DNA from: Ascaris suum
Taxonomy: Eukaryota > Nematoda > Chromadorea > Rhabditida > Ascarididae
DNA length: 64,000 bases
Assembly (NCBI GenBank): GCA_013433145.1
Contig: CM024181.1
Location: 7,626,001 to 7,690,000, forward strand
Direction: 5' to 3'
Each line of letters begins with the position of its first letter. The stretch's first letter is position 1. The notes beneath the pieces are model-generated. The model was not told the DNA's origin. It saw only the letters and a list, made by a program, of their open reading frames with translations, and searched no databases. The position numbers were made by a program, and so were the translations under genes. This document shows positions 11,281 through 26,366 of this stretch, piece by piece.

Positions 11281-14200
11281 GTATTATTCGTAAATTTAGA
11301 ACGAAGACAAGAAGCTGGCTCAGCGTCAGGTGAGCGTCCGTCACTCAATGCACAGGCAAGTCGTCCCCCACGGGCAATCTCTGCAGCACGACTTCCGCAC
11401 GGAGTATTGTTGTCGATATTTGAGTACGTTGAGTTGAAGGATCTGGCGGCGTGTATGCGTGTCTGCAGACATTGGTGGGCCGTGCTTGAATACCAGGTCA
11501 CATTCAATTTGCATTTCTTTTGTATGTCGCTGTATTTATATAAGAGGATTGTCCAAAAGGAAAATGTGTTATAACCAAGAAAAGTTTCGGGACCGCGTAT
11601 CATTACAATAACAGATATCGCGGTAATTTGATGATTTTAGGGACCTAACTGGGATATTGCCATATATGACTGTGTTTTAAACTAATAAACAACAATAAAA
11701 TCACTTGTACTCGGATTAAAGTGAAGATTAATGCTGTCGGTAGATGTATAATACGACAACAACAATGCATAGATAATGCTCCGATCACATCTTTTCATAG
11801 CGATCGGGTCGATCAGTTGACGTAATTGTGGGAATAGGACAGACATAGTTGTCGGACAGGACGTCCATAATTACGTACTGACTACATGATTTGTCTGTCG
11901 GAAACATCTTAGAGAATCCCTGCTTTGAGCAAATTATCGCTACTATTTGCTTAGAAGAGTTTGATGGTTCAATTTTTGCTTATTTATTTGGTTGGTTTTA
12001 TTGTTTGTTTGTTTGTTTGTTTTTTGATGATGTGATGTTCAAGTTGTTGTTTCATCAATGATATATTACGTCATTTTTAACTATCTGTTCTGTTTTTTTT
12101 TTTGAAGTAATAAGTTGATTGTTACTTTTTTAAGGATTATTATTGATATTGTTATTGGTATTTCCGAAATACGAATGCCCATGTGAAATCATTCATATGC
12201 GTTTCATTAAGCTTGGTTTTCACTATGAGAAATTGCATAATACGAGAAAATATTATAAAAAATTCAGGTTGTAATAGAAAAGTGCGACTTGGAGGGTTAA
12301 AAATATTTGAAATTTTGGAATATCTTTGAGAGAGAGAGAGAGAATAGGGGAAATAGATCCTGAAAAAAGTGAACGAAGTTGATTTGCTATTTCAGGATAG
12401 CATTGTATGGGAACGATTAGCGCATCGAATTGTACCGGAAGAGGCAATTAATGATCCGTGTCTACTATCTGAGACACCGTCATTTAAGGAGAAGATCCGA
12501 GCTTATTTCTTTGCATGGAATCCAAACGATTCATCGAAGTATTTTTTTTTCTTTTTATATTTAAGGCTGGATTTCCTATTCGATGACGGGGAAGGGGGAA
12601 GAGGAGGAGAATGGAAATTTATATAGTTTGTAGTTGTAGGTTACGAATTTATGACTGTTGGTGAATAGAGTGATTGGAAATTCGTGTAGTCGTAAAAATA
12701 GCTAAAATATGGTAAATTATGCGCAAAGTCTAGTCCACGAATCGGGGATTGAGCAAGGAATTGGTACCTCGGGGCATCAAATGAAAATATTTAAGTGGTT
12801 ATCTATTAATCCATAAATGCAACAGGTTCACTCTTGGTCCACCTTTTTCGACCGCCTTAAATATAAGAGTTTTTCTCTATTCTATCAAGAGGGAGCAGTG
12901 AACTTGTAGGTGGCTTAAAAGAGGAATGATACTGCCAAGTAGCTAGAACTTACTATTTTAGAGATACTTGGGGCCGTGGTTCTTATTATTTTAGAGATAC
13001 TTCGGGCCGTGGTTATTACAGATGTTTGTAAAGATGTGGACATTGGCGGAAATTTTTTTTTTGTTGGGAAGGAGGTCTTAGGTAAACTAGTTTTGTCGTA
13101 ACTATGGGATTATTTTTTTTTCCTCTGAGAGTTCAAGTTGATTGCATAAATTTCAGAAACAATTATCTGCGTCCAAATGGTTTTACGGTGCATCGGAATC
13201 CTGTTGCGCAAAGTACTGATGGAATCCGCGGTAGGTTTATTGTAATGCGTTGATATTCATTCATTCGTGGGAATGTTATCGGGGTTCATACCTGTTCTCC
13301 TACCTGTCTTTAATTGTTTTGTATGGAGATGTCGGTTGAGGATTTTATTGTTCTAGTCTAATCGCGCCGAATGGTGGGTTCAATTAGATGAGGAATACTT
13401 CTTTGTGGAAATTAGTTGGTAAATCTTGGTGGTAGGTCGTTTGGTTTCTAGATGGCAATGACATAACTTAGTCTTTATATTATTTGTGCAGGCTATGGTC
13501 CCAAATATTATGGGTTTTGAAGAACCGTTTTTTAAAATTGGAATATGAATGCACAATATTATTTATAATTTTTGGCCATGTTTTTTTTTTCTGCTCTCAA
13601 TGCGTATAAAATTGGTCTATGCAATACATAAGCATTGGATGGACTGTTTTTATTATATAGACCGCTCTATTTTGCTTGTTGAATTTGTGCAAGTTAATGC
13701 TGTTTGATTGATTTTTATATAGATAGACAGCAAAAAATGAATAAGGAATAGAATCCTTTCCGGGTTTATATTGCATTGGATGCGGCGAATGATGAATGAC
13801 GATTTAGCAAAGTGTCTCATTGCATCATATGGAAGTATGAAGTCCCATTTCCTTAACGTTGTGGAAATTTTCCTAATCACTTGGAAACTCTTACGTCCGA
13901 TGTTTATAGTACCTTATTAGGTTGAGGGATATTGAATGCATTCATATCTGACCTTCACATCTACAATTGCTTAGTACGAGGATGTTGGTTGAGGATTCAC
14001 CTGTCATGTTTTTTTGTTTCGAATACTTCAAAAAATTAAAGAAATAATTGTCGCTTCATTTAGGAGTCGTATATGGTTGAAAGGGGATGATGTAAGGAAG
14101 TTTATTTTGCAGGGAAGATCGGCGTAAGCAGCGGTATTCATGCATGGGAGTTTACCTGGGAAGGACCTCTCGGAACTGTTGCATGTATAGGTGTTGGCTC

Positions 14201-15748
14201 AAAGTAAGTTCTTGTTTCGTTCTTTCCACCTTATTCGGCGAACTGATCGTTCGCCATAAATCGGATCAGGTGAAAGCGGGTATAACTTCGTCAGGTTGAG
14301 TCAGTTAAGGACGGGTACAACTCTTTCGTTGCCTTATACGAAATGAATCGATTCATTATTAGCCGGAAGAACTACCTCATAATTCAGAATTCTAATGTGA
14401 TCCGTCGAAATTTATTACTTAGTCGTTCTAAAAGAGGTCGTTATTCACTGTCGCTGTACTGCTTAGGATTATTGTAACTATTTTTGAGTGATCTTCTATA
14501 AGTTTGTAATTATTTCTGTTGACTGTAAGGTTAGTGTAATCGCCGTACCGGTGCTGTAATATACGTTTCCATTATGCCGATTATTGCTTAATTTAGTGCA
14601 GTGAGCTCACTACTGTCCAATACTATAATATCTGTGAAGTAATTTGTTCATTTTGGCACATTTCTGGTTTTTTGCATTGTCCATTGCAATATTTTTATGT
14701 CCACCATTTGTCCATTTAGTCCATTTAATGTCTGTTACTTTAGGAGATGCAGTAAGATTACCGTAAAGCTCACGTCCATAACTATTTCGGCTAGTCTAAG
14801 CAACAGATAGAAAGGAAGGGGAGGACTATGATATGATATGATACATTATATGATATGATGTGATATGAGCGGTAACTTAGTATATTTTCAGTTTTTTAAA
14901 TCATCTCTTTGTATTGTATCAAATTTATAAATAAAAACGCTAAAATTTAAGGCATGCTGCTTTGCACTGTCAAGGATACGTGGCACTTTTGGGAAGTGAT
15001 GATCAAAGTTGGGGATGGAATCTCGTTGATAATCAATTGATGCACAACAATGCACAAATTAGTCCTTATCCGAGAGTGAATAACCCACCGAAGTATCAGG
15101 TATGTTGACTTTATGAGGCTAGCCTTAGAAAATTCATTTCTTATTAGCTTATATTTCTTCGAGGCTTCGGTGGCTATTGTGGAAATGCACGTCTTCTTTT
15201 TTTTGTTAAGTGGGCAGGGGGGATTTGAAACAGATGAAACTTTTTTTTTTGGAAATGCGCATTTTCTTTTTTTTGAGTGGGGAGGGGGGATTGAAACTGG
15301 TGAAACTTATTTTCCAAAAAATAAACAATATGGTACTAAGTTGTAAATTTCTGTGATGTGTTCAATGTGGCAGTGATTTCTTTTGTTGCAATTATTAAGT
15401 GAAGCAAGTTTCTAAGTTCTTTTATTAAAATCTTCAAGTTCTTTATGAAATGCAGCGTTTTTATGAAGCTGCTGAATAATGAAAAAATATTGGAAAGGAG
15501 ATGAAGATGACTTTTAATTTTTTCAAATTTGGGTTTAATTTTAAGAAATCTGGTGCTTGCAGATGGGCGAGAGGATCCGCATGATAATGGATTGTGATCG
15601 ACATACTCTATACTTCGAAAGGGGTACTGAATTTCTGGGTGTCGCATTCGATCATCTACCACCGCTGAAGCTGTTTCCTGCCATGTGTGGGGTTTATGGC
15701 AATACCGAAGTATCGATGGTTTATCTTGGACCGCCACTCCTCGGTTGA
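11281..15748 (+). CDS. fsn-1: F-box/SPRY-domain protein 1 (FSN-1 / FBXO45), start exon unresolved
   Basis: FSN-1/FBXO45 is the substrate-recognition subunit of a ubiquitin ligase with SKP1 and a PHR-family RING protein (RPM-1/MYCBP2), controlling synapse and axon development. Exons: about 11281-11496 (F-box), 12396-12538, 13157-13230, 14113-14203, 14952-15099 and 15563-15748, all phase-consistent. The F-box reads [20 protein letters not shown] and CMRVCRHWW. The SPRY domain reads [71 protein letters not shown] and [17 protein letters not shown], then TGA. These match human FBXO45 ([47 protein letters not shown]) closely. From 11281 about 285 residues are encoded, against 286 in human, so little is missing. 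No in-frame ATG precedes the F-box in this exon, so the start codon must lie in an upstream exon. Confidence 0.92.
12954..13014. repeat. Direct repeat in fsn-1 intron 2
   Basis: Two 28-bp copies with a 33-bp period (12954-12981 and 12987-13014), differing at one base. The core is TATTTTAGAGATACTT followed by GGGCCGTGGTT. Confidence 0.85.
14828..14867. repeat. Short TGATA-type tandem repeat
   Basis: Imperfect tandem copies of TATGA/TGATA in fsn-1 intron 4. Confidence 0.8.
15181..15306. repeat. 70-bp-period direct repeat in fsn-1 intron 5
   Basis: Two diverged copies begin with GGAAATGC at 15181 and 15251. Each runs through a TTCTTTTTTTTG stretch, a G-rich stretch and a GAAACxGxTGAAAC end. 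Confidence 0.8.
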
Positions 15749-17172
15749 TAGGTACCGATGTTGAAATCACAACGCAGAGTGAAATTTTATGTTAGGACTT
15801 ATTGAGAAACATATGTAGTGAAGTGATCCGCAGCAGTTGATGAACGTTAGGATCATTGGAGAAGAGATTACATATGTCGTAGAAGCGATTAGCAAAGATT
15901 CCCGAGGGCAATATCGTAAAGATTCCTGGCACTTGACTATTGGGTAAGGTTTTCTGTTTATTTTTGTTTGGTAAATTGGGCAAATATTTATTTTTGGGTA
16001 AATTGAGTAAATTCTTGCGTATTAGGCAAATATATATTCAATTCATGTTTTATAAGTGTTTTTTTTTCGACGAGATATCTGGTGGAGTTTTTGAGATGAG
16101 TGGAATTTTTGATGTAATTGAACACCATTTGAACAATTATTTTGATTTGCGATTTGGGGCGGTTGTTTGATGTATCGAAGTGGAAAGTGAAGAAAAGTGA
16201 TATGCCATCAAGACAACGAATTTTTTCATAGACACTATCGAGAATGTGGCTTTCATAAATTCAAACACGTGTCAACGTATTCCTATTCAAACACTCTCGA
16301 TCGTATTCAAAGATGAGCATTTCTGCCCAGCTGGAATGAGTGTGGTGAGAGAAGAGAGGATTGGGAGGGGGGGGGGGGGGGGAGTGGAGGGAGGAGGCAG
16401 AAAGCTTAGGAAACACCCAAAGCCGATGTTCTGAATAACTGAAAAAGGTCGATTCGGGCATTCTTTTACAGTACATTTAATTCCTCTCTTTTAGCCACGT
16501 GCTTCCTTTCCGCTCACATCCGACCGCTCGGTCATTTCCTCCATAGTTCGGTTTTGGCACTTTGGTATGCCATAGCATTACGTCAATTGCGCGACTAGGT
16601 ATAATAAGGTTCTAACCAGCTTTGTTAAAGTTGGATAAATTTTGCGCATATCGTAGGATCCACAGAAACTTCTAACAAGCTAGTGATTGAATGGTAGGAT
16701 AAAGTGGAAAAAATATGCCTAATAGCGTGAGCGTAGACAAGATGAACTTGAAACCTGTGCAAAGGGAAGGGACTGGAAGCACTATTGAGCATGTGAACAA
16801 GGTGGCGGTACTGGAAATGATATTCCGTAACTTTTTTCGGGGAAGTGACGTAACAGATGCTAGGCTGAGCTTATTGAGGGTGCACGGAGTCGCAGAGCAG
16901 CCGATTTGAAGCACCACTTGGAAATGTAAATCTAAAATAACTCGTTATTAAACTGCTTTATCGCTTCACTAGTTGGCACCTACTAGATGATCGGTATAGA
17001 GGGCTGCTGTTGTTTTATCATGTTGCCTTTTTTAAAGGCGCCCATCTCCTGCAGCGAATATGTACATTTTCTATAATAATACAAATATTTTGTGGATGTA
17101 TATCGCATTCATTTCGATTAGAGCAAAGGTATTGGCAGATGAGATTGGTGACAGCTATAGGCGTCGTACTTC
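15749..17172. other. Region downstream of fsn-1
   Basis: No recognised gene. It contains a G16 tract (16367-16382). At 16715-16909 (+) a 64-codon ATG-started frame begins MPNSVSVDKMNLKPVQREG and ends at TGA, in a patch with more G+C than its surroundings. The opposite strand of that patch is also open. It may be a small gene, an old element fragment or chance; no motif is recognised. Confidence 0.4.
16367..16382. repeat. Poly-G tract (G16)
   Basis: An uninterrupted run of 16 G, followed by a purine-rich stretch. Confidence 0.95.
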
Positions 17173-17225
17173 TACGTGACAGCTATCTGGCATAATTAAA
17201 TTTTGTGCCAGATAGCTGTCACGTA
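17173..17225. repeat. Perfect 20-bp inverted repeat (hairpin)
   Basis: Arm 17173-17192 (tacgtgacagctatctggca) is the exact reverse complement of 17206-17225, with a 13-nt AT-rich loop between. The 11-mer GTGACAGCTAT also occurs about 26 bp upstream of the first arm. The stem is long and mismatch-free. No flanking coding signal was seen. It could be a small-RNA hairpin, a protein-binding cruciform or a remnant of a short inverted-repeat element. Confidence 0.85.
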
Positions 17226-18062
17226 TTGATAATATCTGATCTATGTATTACATTTATGGTTTGCTGTAATTCTGTTCAAGAGCACTTCAAACAGGGATTC
17301 AGGCAGAGTTTATCTTTAGTTTTTTCTACATGATATTGAAGTATGATATGCGGAATGGAACCATCTTAAGTTTATAATAAGGATGTAATCATGAGGTGTG
17401 CTATATGCATCGTTGTTTGTTACGAACATTGATTGCGCATTGATGCGATCATACCTCTCTAGTTATTCTATTTATTTATTATTTATTATTCTGTTATTTA
17501 AATTTCTAAGCTTTTCTTGATCGTATCGCATTCATTGGTTAACTTCACATTGTTGCTGATTTTGTGATAATATATTTATAATTCTTGATTGTATATAAAA
17601 ATAACATCGCTTGGAAATTAAATTTCAAAAAAGAATGTAATGGAAAACGGTGCTATGACGAAAAAACAATAGAGAAATCAAAACAACGCTATAAAAAAAT
17701 ACGAATCCCGGTCTTTCCAAGAATTAGTTTTTTGTATGTGTATTCATTTGATTTTTTTTTTCAATTTTAGTTGGTATTTCATCGAGAATGGCTATTTTCA
17801 TGGAAAATATAAAGTTAGCAGTCAGCGTTTTTTTTTTGTGCACAGTGATAACCGACTTTTTTTGATATTTTGCATCGGTTTATTTCGATTCACTTCCGTT
17901 TTAATTCCATCCAGATCTCTGTCTCGTTTGATGTAATTTGTGGTGAACGTTTGCTGGCTTAATTATAGCGCCTTTTCGTTTTGTTCATATATGCTTGTTG
18001 AGGTTCGTTAATGATGGAAGTAGTGGAAACCATGACGTGAATAAGGCACTCTGATTAGATTC

Positions 18063-18216
18063 ATGGTTTACTTCCGAATTTAGTTTTAATTCTACCGTGT
18101 CTTTACTGGTTTACTCCCGAAACGGATTTTAATTCCACTCTGTCTTTAATGATTTATCCCGAACCTGGTTTTAATCCCATCGTGTCGTGAATGGTTTTCC
18201 CCGGAAACTGGTTTTA
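18063..18216. repeat. Tandem repeat, about 43 bp x 4
   Basis: Copies start at 18063, 18106, 18149 and 18191 (periods 43, 43 and 42). Each has a GGTTTA...CCGAA block and a TTTTAATTC/CCA block. The copies are diverged, so the array is old. Confidence 0.8.
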
Positions 18217-19382
18217 AAAATTTTGACATTTGCGCAGTATATTATGATGATGCCGTTGTCTGCATATGTGTGTGGGCATGAATTACATAAATGTAACTTC
18301 CACTTGGGAATCACCGATGCTAAAAAGTAACCAAATTTAATTCATATCGTCTAAGTCATTCCTATAGTAACTTTCTAGTTGAAGCATTAACTTCAGAAGA
18401 GGTGATGTTTATTTCGAGTGTCAACCCCATTTGTTTTGCTTAATTTCAAAATCGATCAAATCAGAAAAAGTGATCCAATTCATATAGAATGTGTCAGCGA
18501 TCAGAAATCAAAGATGAGAGATCAGTTGGGATATGGGTACATTATTGCGCTTTTTAATACTACTTCGTGGCAATCTGTGCGGCCGGTTGGTTGTAGAAAT
18601 GCGTATTTTTTAATGGCGGCATCCTTTATCCCATATTTCCGCTTTTTTAATGATAATATCCATTTTGTTGTATTTTGTATTGCGCTAATTTCTTCAACAT
18701 ATTTTGATGCAGAGTTGTTGTTTCTCGAATATTTTGCGTAGGCCTCCTGAACTTCTTTTTTTCTTCTGTTTTATTTTATGCGTTTTTTCTTTAAATTTCT
18801 GCACAAAATTTGCATAATAGCGACGTCATGTCTGTTGCAACGCATATGTCTGCCTGTCCGCCTGTCTGTCCACTCGTCTGAGTGATATTTTAAACTCGCT
18901 AATCAAAATATAGTGTGTAGTCTATGCTCTAAGTGAACGCCTTTCCAAGATTTCATTCCCACTGATTGTAACATTTATGAGTTATTGATATTTTATTCTA
19001 TTTAAGAAATTTATTCCCTTCATGAAAATATTTTCATTATTCTTAAATATTAATTCATTGAATTGATTTATTTAGAGAAATTTTTTTGTTCATCATTTAC
19101 GACTTTATTATTTTGCATTCTCAATATGTTTTTTGAATATTATCTTGTTGAGAGAATAGGAAATAAGCTAGTTGATATGAAAGTTCTTTTCATGGGATTA
19201 TAAATCATTGAAAATTTTCTTTCATTGCAAAATATTCAATACGGGAAATATTGTTAAATGAGCATTCACATATTTGAAATTTTTCTTTTACGTTATATCT
19301 CTTTAGTTTCAATTGGTTGCGAAAATCAAAAATATCATGCGGTCAAACAGCTGGATTTATGGATTTTAGAGTCATTGGGTGA

Positions 19383-19400
19383 GGGGGGGGGGGGGGGGGG
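19383..19400. repeat. Poly-G tract (G18)
   Basis: An uninterrupted run of 18 G, preceded by GGTGA and followed by AAGG. Confidence 0.95.
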
Positions 19401-20223
19401 AAGGCTGAAAGGTGGGGATGGAAGTGACAATACGGGTGGAAACATGCTAGGTTTTCTTTTTAATGCGTTTCGATGCATCTATGAAATCATTCATAAACAT
19501 TTATTTGTGGTACGAATTATATGGAGCGCCTTATTTTTCTTTTCAGGGTTCTTCTGTCGTCGAATTTTTTTATTTTTCTTATCATAAATTTGTTTATGCA
19601 CATTTTATTAACGCTTTTATTGAATTTTTTTTTTTTTTGCAATCAGTTCAATTTGCATTCCGCTTATCAGTACGATGGTACAATTGTCCTTTTCTCTTCC
19701 ATTTTTTAAAAATACTCTATTCTATGCTGCCTGTTATAATTTTCTTTTTTTTTTTGTTTGTTTGCAAATATTTGCGCGGGTCATATGACCGAATAAATAG
19801 ATGTCACTTTTTTTGCGTTTCTGACATATATCTATAAGAAAATTTTTCTTTTGAATTGGTTAGTTGCCAACTTTTTTTTTTGAAAAGAAAAATGTGATTT
19901 CTCATGAGATTTTTCTTTTAGTTAAGAAAATGCAACAACTTTTTCGATGAAATTTCAACACCCAATGATAAAAAAAGAATTAAACGCGAATCGAGATTTT
20001 GTTCTAGCATATTGCAAAAATGTGAAATGTTGTCTTTTTGCAAGGAATTTTTTTTTAGGACAATCAAGAAAAGATATCACGAGCGATAAATTAGCGCCAC
20101 TGATTTGCAAGATGATTATGCAAATTAGGGCGGGAGAGGATTATGCAAATTTCATGAATGAGAAAATGAACTGCAAAAAAAATAAATTTTAATATTTGCT
20201 TTAGCGCTTCATCTCTTATTCAG

Positions 20224-20329
20224 AGTGATGCACGCCTATTATGAGAGGGCATATTGCAAAGCGATGCTTGAGCGCGCCATATCGACTGTCGATGGAGAGA
20301 CCTTTGAGTTTAATGAACAGTTTATTTGA
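20224..20329 (+). CDS. Unassigned candidate terminal exon
   Basis: Begins after a cttattcag acceptor (phase 2 entry) and runs 33 codons plus a TGA stop. It reads VMHAYYERAYCKAMLERAI, then STVDGETFEFNEQFI. Codon use and amino-acid mix are typical of a real protein C-terminus (YERAYCKAMLERA looks amphipathic) and unlike the poly-Lys/Phe frames around it. No matching upstream exon was found between fsn-1 and this site, so the gene is incomplete in this reading and its family is unknown. Confidence 0.4.
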
Positions 20330-20984
20330 ATGGTTAAGTTGGATTTAGCGTTCTATTGATATAAATCAAGTTGTTATGCAAACATTAGCGTTATATGGGC
20401 TCAATTAGCTAAGCTATTTCGCCTCTATTCAATAATTTAGAAGTCATGAACAGGTACCAAATATTTGGCTGAAATATTGGGGAGCGACTGCGATTGTATG
20501 AGACGTGAGGGTGAATATGTATGAAGCGAAGAAAATGATGCAACAACAAAAAGTGCATTAAGGGATTTATCCATATGGGTTTTAATTTGTTTTTCTAGAT
20601 CTTTCTGTCGTTAGAGCGAAGCTGTTTGGCAATTAGTAAGTAGTTCGTCGTCCTTTGCTAATATTTTCTCATTCTGTCCATCTTTGGAGCTATTGCGGAG
20701 TCCATCAAGCTATCATCTTTGAAATTGATTCTAGAATGACTCCGGCCATACTTGGAATTTTTGAATTTTGGTATTTCTGAACTATTATTGGTTTTTTTTC
20801 AAATAAGACAGTCAATTTCAATAATTCTAAAATTAAGAGAATCGTATAATTTCATTCGAAGAAATAAATTCACCATTTAATAATACATTCGAGGATTTAC
20901 GATGTGTGGAATAATCTATTAGCATCATCTATCGTCAAAATGAAATCGTTTATGTTTCAATTCAATTCAGAAATAATACGAGTA

Positions 20985-21205
20985 TTGGCCAAATATTTTG
21001 GCCAAATATTAAAATCTCTTGGCCAAATATTTTGGCCAAGAGATTTTAGCCAAAATGAGTAACCTTTGTAAACTTTGAAGATGAAAATGATTTATCGTTT
21101 TGTCATTTAGTCACAAATTAAGCGCATAAAAATTTTGGCCAAAAATGTTTCAAATTTTGAGTGTTGAATTTCTTTAGTTGGCCAGAGCTCAAGTTGGCCA
21201 AAATT
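20985..21205. repeat. TTGGCCAA palindrome cluster with hairpin
   Basis: At least seven TTGGCC-type sites occur within about 220 bp. Inside, 21011-21026 and 21032-21047 form a perfect 16-bp inverted repeat (aaaatctcttggccaa and its complement) around a 5-nt loop. Flanking copies are TTGGCCAAATATTTTGGCCA and others near 21136, 21178 and 21194. Function unknown; no gene overlaps. Confidence 0.8.
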
Positions 21206-22648
21206 TGTTGCAGCATAACAATTTTCGACAATTCGTTTTTTTTTTTTATTGTTATTGACTTATAAGTTAAGAAGTTGATAAAGTTGATAATAGTGATAAT
21301 GAGGAGTTTTGATTTTGATTGTGTGCAAAGATATCGTCTAATCTTATTGCATTAGTGATCTTTTTTTTCTAAAATCATTTCTTTATCGCTTTTAGATTTG
21401 AATTTTCCGGCATTTATATCTCATTTCTTTTGTTGTTTTAATTGCTGCTGTTATTTCGCTTTGTTATCGATGTTGCATAAAATTCTTCGATTTTTGAACG
21501 TTATTTTATGATCGGATTATTCATTCAGAAGTGGTTTCTGCCGATAGTACACATTGAAAATCAGGTTCACCAGGTGAGATTTTTTTTTGGAAACTAGGCT
21601 CATCAGGTGAGGCTTTTGGTATTCGGTTTCCAGAAGAATTATGAAAGCTGTGAAAATTTTTAGTGCAAATAAAATTGCGCCAGTTTGTTGTTCTCTTAAA
21701 AGTAAGTAATCTGGGTGGTAAAAGATGCATTGGATTCTACACCTGTAGAGTGATTGCTTGTCTCCCCAAAACCTTTTGCTATACGACCTGCTTAGACGGT
21801 CAGCTTGGTTAAAGTATGAATTTGTTATTGCAGACGTTATATTATTCGTTGATAAACTGCAAAAATTCTTGATTTAATGAGCGCTGTGTAAAAAGCGCAT
21901 ATTGCTTATCCGCTGTGGTGCGCTTTTCCGGTTTTGTTCGATCCGGAAATATGACAATATTATCGATATCGCAAAAAAAACCCTATTGTAATTCAAAAGT
22001 CCTTTGCAATTGTTCGAATCGTGAACAATTATTGCAGTTTATAGTCGTTAATAGTCTCCACAATAATCGTTATCAATCCTTTCTGGTTGTTTTCGATCCC
22101 TCGAACTTCCTAGTGATCTCCAACATTTTTCCTTCCACAATCTTTTTTAGGCTGTCGTTTTCATTATGGGATCTTAAATACCGCAGTCGACGTTGTTTGC
22201 AATCGACGAAAACAATTACTTAGTACTATCTATCCTCGATGATCTTCAACTCACCTCACCTTTACAATGATTTTCATAGTAGACTTCTAATGGCTTCCGC
22301 ATTTTTTTTTTTTAAATGGTGAGCTTTGCATTGTTGTTCATCTAGAGGGCTTCCTTTCCCATATAGTAGGTTCTCTGTGCTATTTGATAATCTTTAAATT
22401 ATCAACATTTAAATTAGCATAGCTGAAGAATTTTGCAAATTTATTAATATATATAATTTGAATATGAAGATTTTTTGAATACTGATAAGAGCAAAAACAC
22501 AAAAACAAAAAAATTAGACAATATGCAAATTATTGTATGTATATCCATTGTTAGATTTCGATTATTATTGTGGATGACACAAATAGAGGCACTATTGCGT
22601 TTAGCACATCCGCCTTCGTGTAGTCGATTTGTTTATTTGGCTTCTGAT
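21206..22648. other. Upstream region of the SKP1-like gene
   Basis: No recognised gene. A near-palindrome TTCCGG...CCGGAA around a TTCGAT loop lies at about 21926-21950 but has no tRNA arms. A 74-codon frame (22475-22699, +) contains the proposed SKP1-like start codon at 22649; its upstream part is probably 5' UTR. Confidence 0.4.

Positions 22649-26366
<3,718 letters not shown>

Larger units (their letters stand above)
17226..20223. other. Non-coding stretch rich in repeats
   Basis: Holds a four-copy 43-bp tandem repeat, a degenerate GTCTGCC/GTCC stretch (about 18840-18885) and a G18 tract. An 81-codon ATG-started frame at 19947-20192 (+) begins MKFQHPMIKKELNANRDF and ends CKKNKF. It has no recognised domain and is rich in AAA and TTT codons. 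Several T-rich open frames here look like low-complexity artefacts. Confidence 0.4.

Noticed and set aside
15336..15770. 144-codon minus-strand open frame
   Set aside because: It lies opposite the last fsn-1 exon and its intron; the plus strand has clear SPRY homology.
19258..19837. Two overlapping Phe-rich plus-strand frames of 109 and 124 codons
   Set aside because: They are driven by T-runs and a G18 tract; no motif, start context or splice logic.
21920..21955. TTCCGG...GTTCGAT...CCGGAA resembling a tRNA T-arm
   Set aside because: The loop is 11 nt instead of 7 and the other arms are missing.
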